Source: Niebla homalea (Eukaryota > Ascomycota > Lecanoromycetes > Lecanorales > Ramalinaceae). From it: a stretch of DNA of 64,000 nucleotides. Each line of letters starts with the position of its first letter. Position 1 is the stretch's first letter. A program made the translations under genes and the position numbers. Below are positions 61,001 through 64,000 of the stretch, piece after piece. The notes below the pieces were generated by a model. That model was not told where the DNA came from. It worked only from the letters and a program-made list of their open reading frames with translations, and did not search any database. Where the stretch lies: the NCBI GenBank assembly GCA_019925105.1, contig JAHGAU010000018.1, forward strand, positions 744,001 to 808,000, in the 5' to 3' direction.

Positions 61001-61700
61001 CAATAAAATTATTAATAAGTATTTTTAACGTTACGGGATTATAAAGAAAAATAATAACGTATTAATAATTTAACTCCGGATAAATAAAAACAATTTAATT
61101 TATTTCCTTTTTATTATATATATTAATAACCGGATTAACGTTAATTATAAATATAAATAATAAAAATAAGACGTTATATACGTATTAATTTCCTATTTAT
61201 TATTTAAGGAACGTAAACCGGAATTAATTAAAAAAAATAAGGATTAATAATTATTATTAAATACTTATTAATAAAAAGGGTATTAAAATAACCGTTAAAT
61301 TTATAATAATTACGGGCTTATTATTATAATTTAATTTAATTAAAGAAATAAATAAAGTAATCGAAAACTTAATTAAAAAACCTCGTTACCGACTTAAAGG
61401 TAAAAAGTAATAGCAGGAAAATTATACTTAATAAGGGGCTAAAAGGGTTATAAATACCGGAGCGGTATCAAAAATAATATTATATTAATTAATAAAATTA
61501 TATAAATAAAATAATAATAATATATATATTAATAAGGATATTTAATAATATAATCGGAATTTTAAAATTTTAATATTAAATAAACCCGTAAAATAACGGA
61601 AAAATAATAAGTTTAAGAATAACTTTTAAGTAAATTCAGTCGTAATATTATAAGTTTTCTTAAAAAAAACGTATAAATAAATTCTTACTCTTTAAATGGC
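58030..61700 (+). pseudogene. LINE L6 ORF2 remnant
   Basis: Endonuclease: YNPLLINKK near 58340-58365 and LIKDFNLYYI near 58429-58460. Reverse transcriptase: AFNKINY..LLYNL near 59785-59830, IIRIP..LFIFLILFLFFNN near 59950-60010, and GFINNIYFFIYN near 60057-60095 (family GF.DD). The thumb and linker follow, with IKLIIIYVIII near 60440-60470 and YKATPVPVLKSKVF at about 60570-60620, the latter almost unmutated and diagnostic of fungal Tad1-type LINEs (AYKATP..VLE). Downstream Lys-rich sequence to 61700 is shared only with L3 and may hold a decayed RNase H. Confidence 0.8.
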
Positions 61701-61892
61701 CGTAAATACTCTTAACCCTTAAAACGTAAATAAAGGCTAAGTGAATACCGGTTTTTATTCTTAACGTTATAAATATCGGGTTTTTTACGGTTATTAATAA
61801 GGTTAAATAACCAAGTATTAAGGAACGCCGGAATTAACTTAATTAGATCCGTAGTATAAATTAATTAATTAATTAATCAATATTTCTTTACG

Positions 61893-64000
61893 GTTCTATA
61901 ATTAAAGTATATCGTACTTAAGAATTAAAGAAATTATTAAAAGGTTTAAGAGGTTACGGATATTTATATTATAATAAATTTTATTTAAAGTAAATTTAAT
62001 TAATACCGACTTTAAATTATTTAAAATATTTTAAATATATAGGATAATATTTATTTAATTATAATCCAGATACGTAATTATAAAATAACGTAATACGATT
62101 TCAACCGTTTAATTAATCCGTTTTAATTAACCGTTAATTTAAAGGTAATATACGTTAAATATAAGAATATAAATATCTATTTCTTTAAATATAGATTTCT
62201 AAAATACGGAAATAAATTTATAATCTTTATTTAATATAATATTAAAGGGAATATTTTAATTTTATTTTATTAATTCTATTAATAATAATTTTACTTAATT
62301 ATTAACCTTAAATTTAATATTATTAAAAAAGAAAAATACCCGTTTAAAGAACTTATTAATAACGGTAAAAAGTATATTATAATTATATTAATTTAATAAA
62401 GCGATAATAAAGTTTATATAAATAATATAAAAGATAATTAACGGGCTTAAAATTAATTAAAGCAATTTATAGGGTATATACTTCTTAATTTAATTTAAAC
62501 TATACTTAAAGTAATATATAATATATTTCCGTAATTATTTACTTAACTTAAGTAAATATATTAAGTTTATTAATTTATTATAAGATCGGTTAAAGTTATT
62601 ATATAATAAACTATTATATATTTATTAAAAAATTATTTTTTTAAGTTTATTAAGTATATATAATTATAATAAATAGTTAATAAATTCTAGATTATAAATA
62701 AAACCGTCCTTTAATATAAAGTATAATTTAATTTTTATATTTTATAAATTTAATTTTTCTTTAATTATTAAGATTTTTTATAATTTAATTTATATTTTAT
62801 CTTTTATATATTTTTCTTTAATTTACTTTTTAAATTTATTTAAAATATAAATATAATAAAGAATAATTAATTTATTATTATTTACGTTATTAAGAACTTT
62901 GATTTTTATAAATAAAATTTATATATTATTAATTAATTATAAAAATACGTTAAAAATAATATTTATTAAATCCTACTTATAACGTAATAAAATATTAAAT
63001 ATTAATAAATATTATAACGCGTAAATTAAGCGGAAATTAAACTTATTAATTATAAAAGTCTTTAATTTTATTCTTTTAAAAATATTAATAATTACGTTAT
63101 AATTTATAAAGATTATATAGTTAAATTTATAATAATTCGTTTTAATTAAATATTTAATTTTATATATAACTTAAATTATATTTATAATTTCCAACTCCGT
63201 AAACTAATAATTTTTCTCGGCTATATTTAAGCTTTTATTAAGGAATATTATTAATTATACTTTATTCCGTATAATTTTTAATAAATCGTTAATCTCCGTA
63301 ATACTATAAGGTAATAAATTATCCTTAATATAATATATTATAGCCGTAATATTTAATTCCTTCAATATATTAATATCGGTAAATAAGGGTTAATTAAAAT
63401 TATAATATATAAAAAACGATAATTTTAAAAATATATTTTTTAAATCCTTAAAAGTATAATCCTCTTTTTAAGTAAGTATAAACTTAATCCAAGATATCCT
63501 TTATTTACGGCGTAAACCGGTATACTTTAAATTTACTTTTTTTAAATTTACGGTAAAAGAAATTTTACGTATTTAAAACGGGGTAATACGTTAAATATAA
63601 TTCTTTATTTTAATACGTAATTAATTTATAAAATTAAAGAAAACTTTAAGGTTTCTTAATAAGTTAGGAAATTTAAGGTTTTATATAACTTTAATTTTAT
63701 TATTAAACGTAAATATTTTTAAAGAATTAATTTATTAATTAAAAAGCTTAATTATAAAATAACCAATAAATAATTTTATTAACGAAAAGTTTATACATTT
63801 ATCTTTAAGAATTTAAAAGACTTAATATAAATAAATAATATACTTTTTAATAAATAATTAAAAATAATTATATTATTTACGAATATTTACGTAAAATCTT
63901 ATATTAAACGTAATATATTATTTATTTATCTTTATATATATAGAAGATTACCTTTAAAACCTATTAATATAACTGAAGATTCCTTTTAACCTTTATAAAA
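61893..64000. other. RIP-degraded DNA right of LINE L6
   Basis: AT-rich, CpA-poor, with no recognised motif. A plus-strand frame at about 62480-63000 has fewer stops than average, but I could not match it to a family. With 55206-56088 it forms the pre-insertion target of L6. Confidence 0.45.

Larger units (their letters stand above)
56102..61879 (+). mobile_element. LINE copy L6, full length with 13-bp target duplication
   Basis: 5778-bp reference copy of the family. The perfect duplication ATATTTCTTTACG lies at 56089-56101 and 61880-61892. The 5' end is ATATTACTATAGGAAAGG. The 3' end is an (ATTA)n tail: TAAATTAATTAATTAATTAATC. Contains ORF1 with knuckles and ORF2 with endonuclease, reverse transcriptase and a long C-terminal part. 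Heavily RIP-mutated. This copy fixes the ends of the family. Confidence 0.9.

Noticed and set aside
62480..63000. A conserved gene frame
   Set aside because: Somewhat fewer stops on the plus strand, but no recognisable motif and the composition is fully RIP-like.

Overview
The window looks like repeat-induced point mutation (RIP)-degraded heterochromatin of a filamentous ascomycete (Pezizomycotina). The bulk sequence is extremely AT-rich. CpA and its complement TpG are almost absent, TpA is in excess, and CpG is retained. That is the RIP pattern, not methyl-CpG decay. I find no intact protein-coding gene in 64 kb. Every coding frame I could recognise belongs to a dead transposon full of CAA/CAG/CGA/TGG-to-stop and Asp-to-Asn changes. 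Genus and chromosome cannot be named from the sequence alone.

Layout: 1-5387 is unassigned RIP-degraded DNA. 5393-11954 is a Ty1/Copia retrotransposon on the minus strand (227/226-bp LTRs, AAAGG target duplication). It is interrupted at 8855-9821 by a GC-rich terminal-repeat element in miniature (TRIM) with its own ATAAT duplication. 13.3-14.2 kb holds 14-bp and 92-bp tandem arrays. About 14.65-20.55 kb is a second Copia element on the plus strand, split at about 15.7-17.5 kb by a mosaic of palindromes and minisatellites. 21.6-23.8 kb is a large, barely mutated minisatellite island. 24.3-29.3 kb is a Tad1-like LINE carrying a 728-bp SINE-like insertion. 31.2-33.1 kb is a third minisatellite island with a second TRIM copy and a solo LTR. 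34.0-34.8 kb is a fragment of the second Copia family on the minus strand. 41.4-61.9 kb is a pile-up of four more copies of the same LINE family, including one LINE inserted inside another and one full-length 5.78-kb copy with a 13-bp target duplication.

How the parts relate: the autonomous elements (two Copia families, one Tad1-like LINE) supplied reverse transcriptase, integrase and endonuclease in the past, and all visible copies are inactivated. The non-autonomous elements (TRIM pair, SINE-like insert) and the three satellite islands stand out because they keep CpA/TpG or have structure that simple decay does not explain.

The most interesting signals are these: (1) the two TRIM copies, whose LTRs are chains of strong hairpins and carry a tRNA-type A-box; (2) an about 80-bp conserved core found once in each of the three minisatellite islands; (3) the SINE-like insert, which shares the LINE's 3' tail. 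Open reading frames within 21.7-23.6 kb and 32.6-32.9 kb are translations of simple repeats and are not genes.
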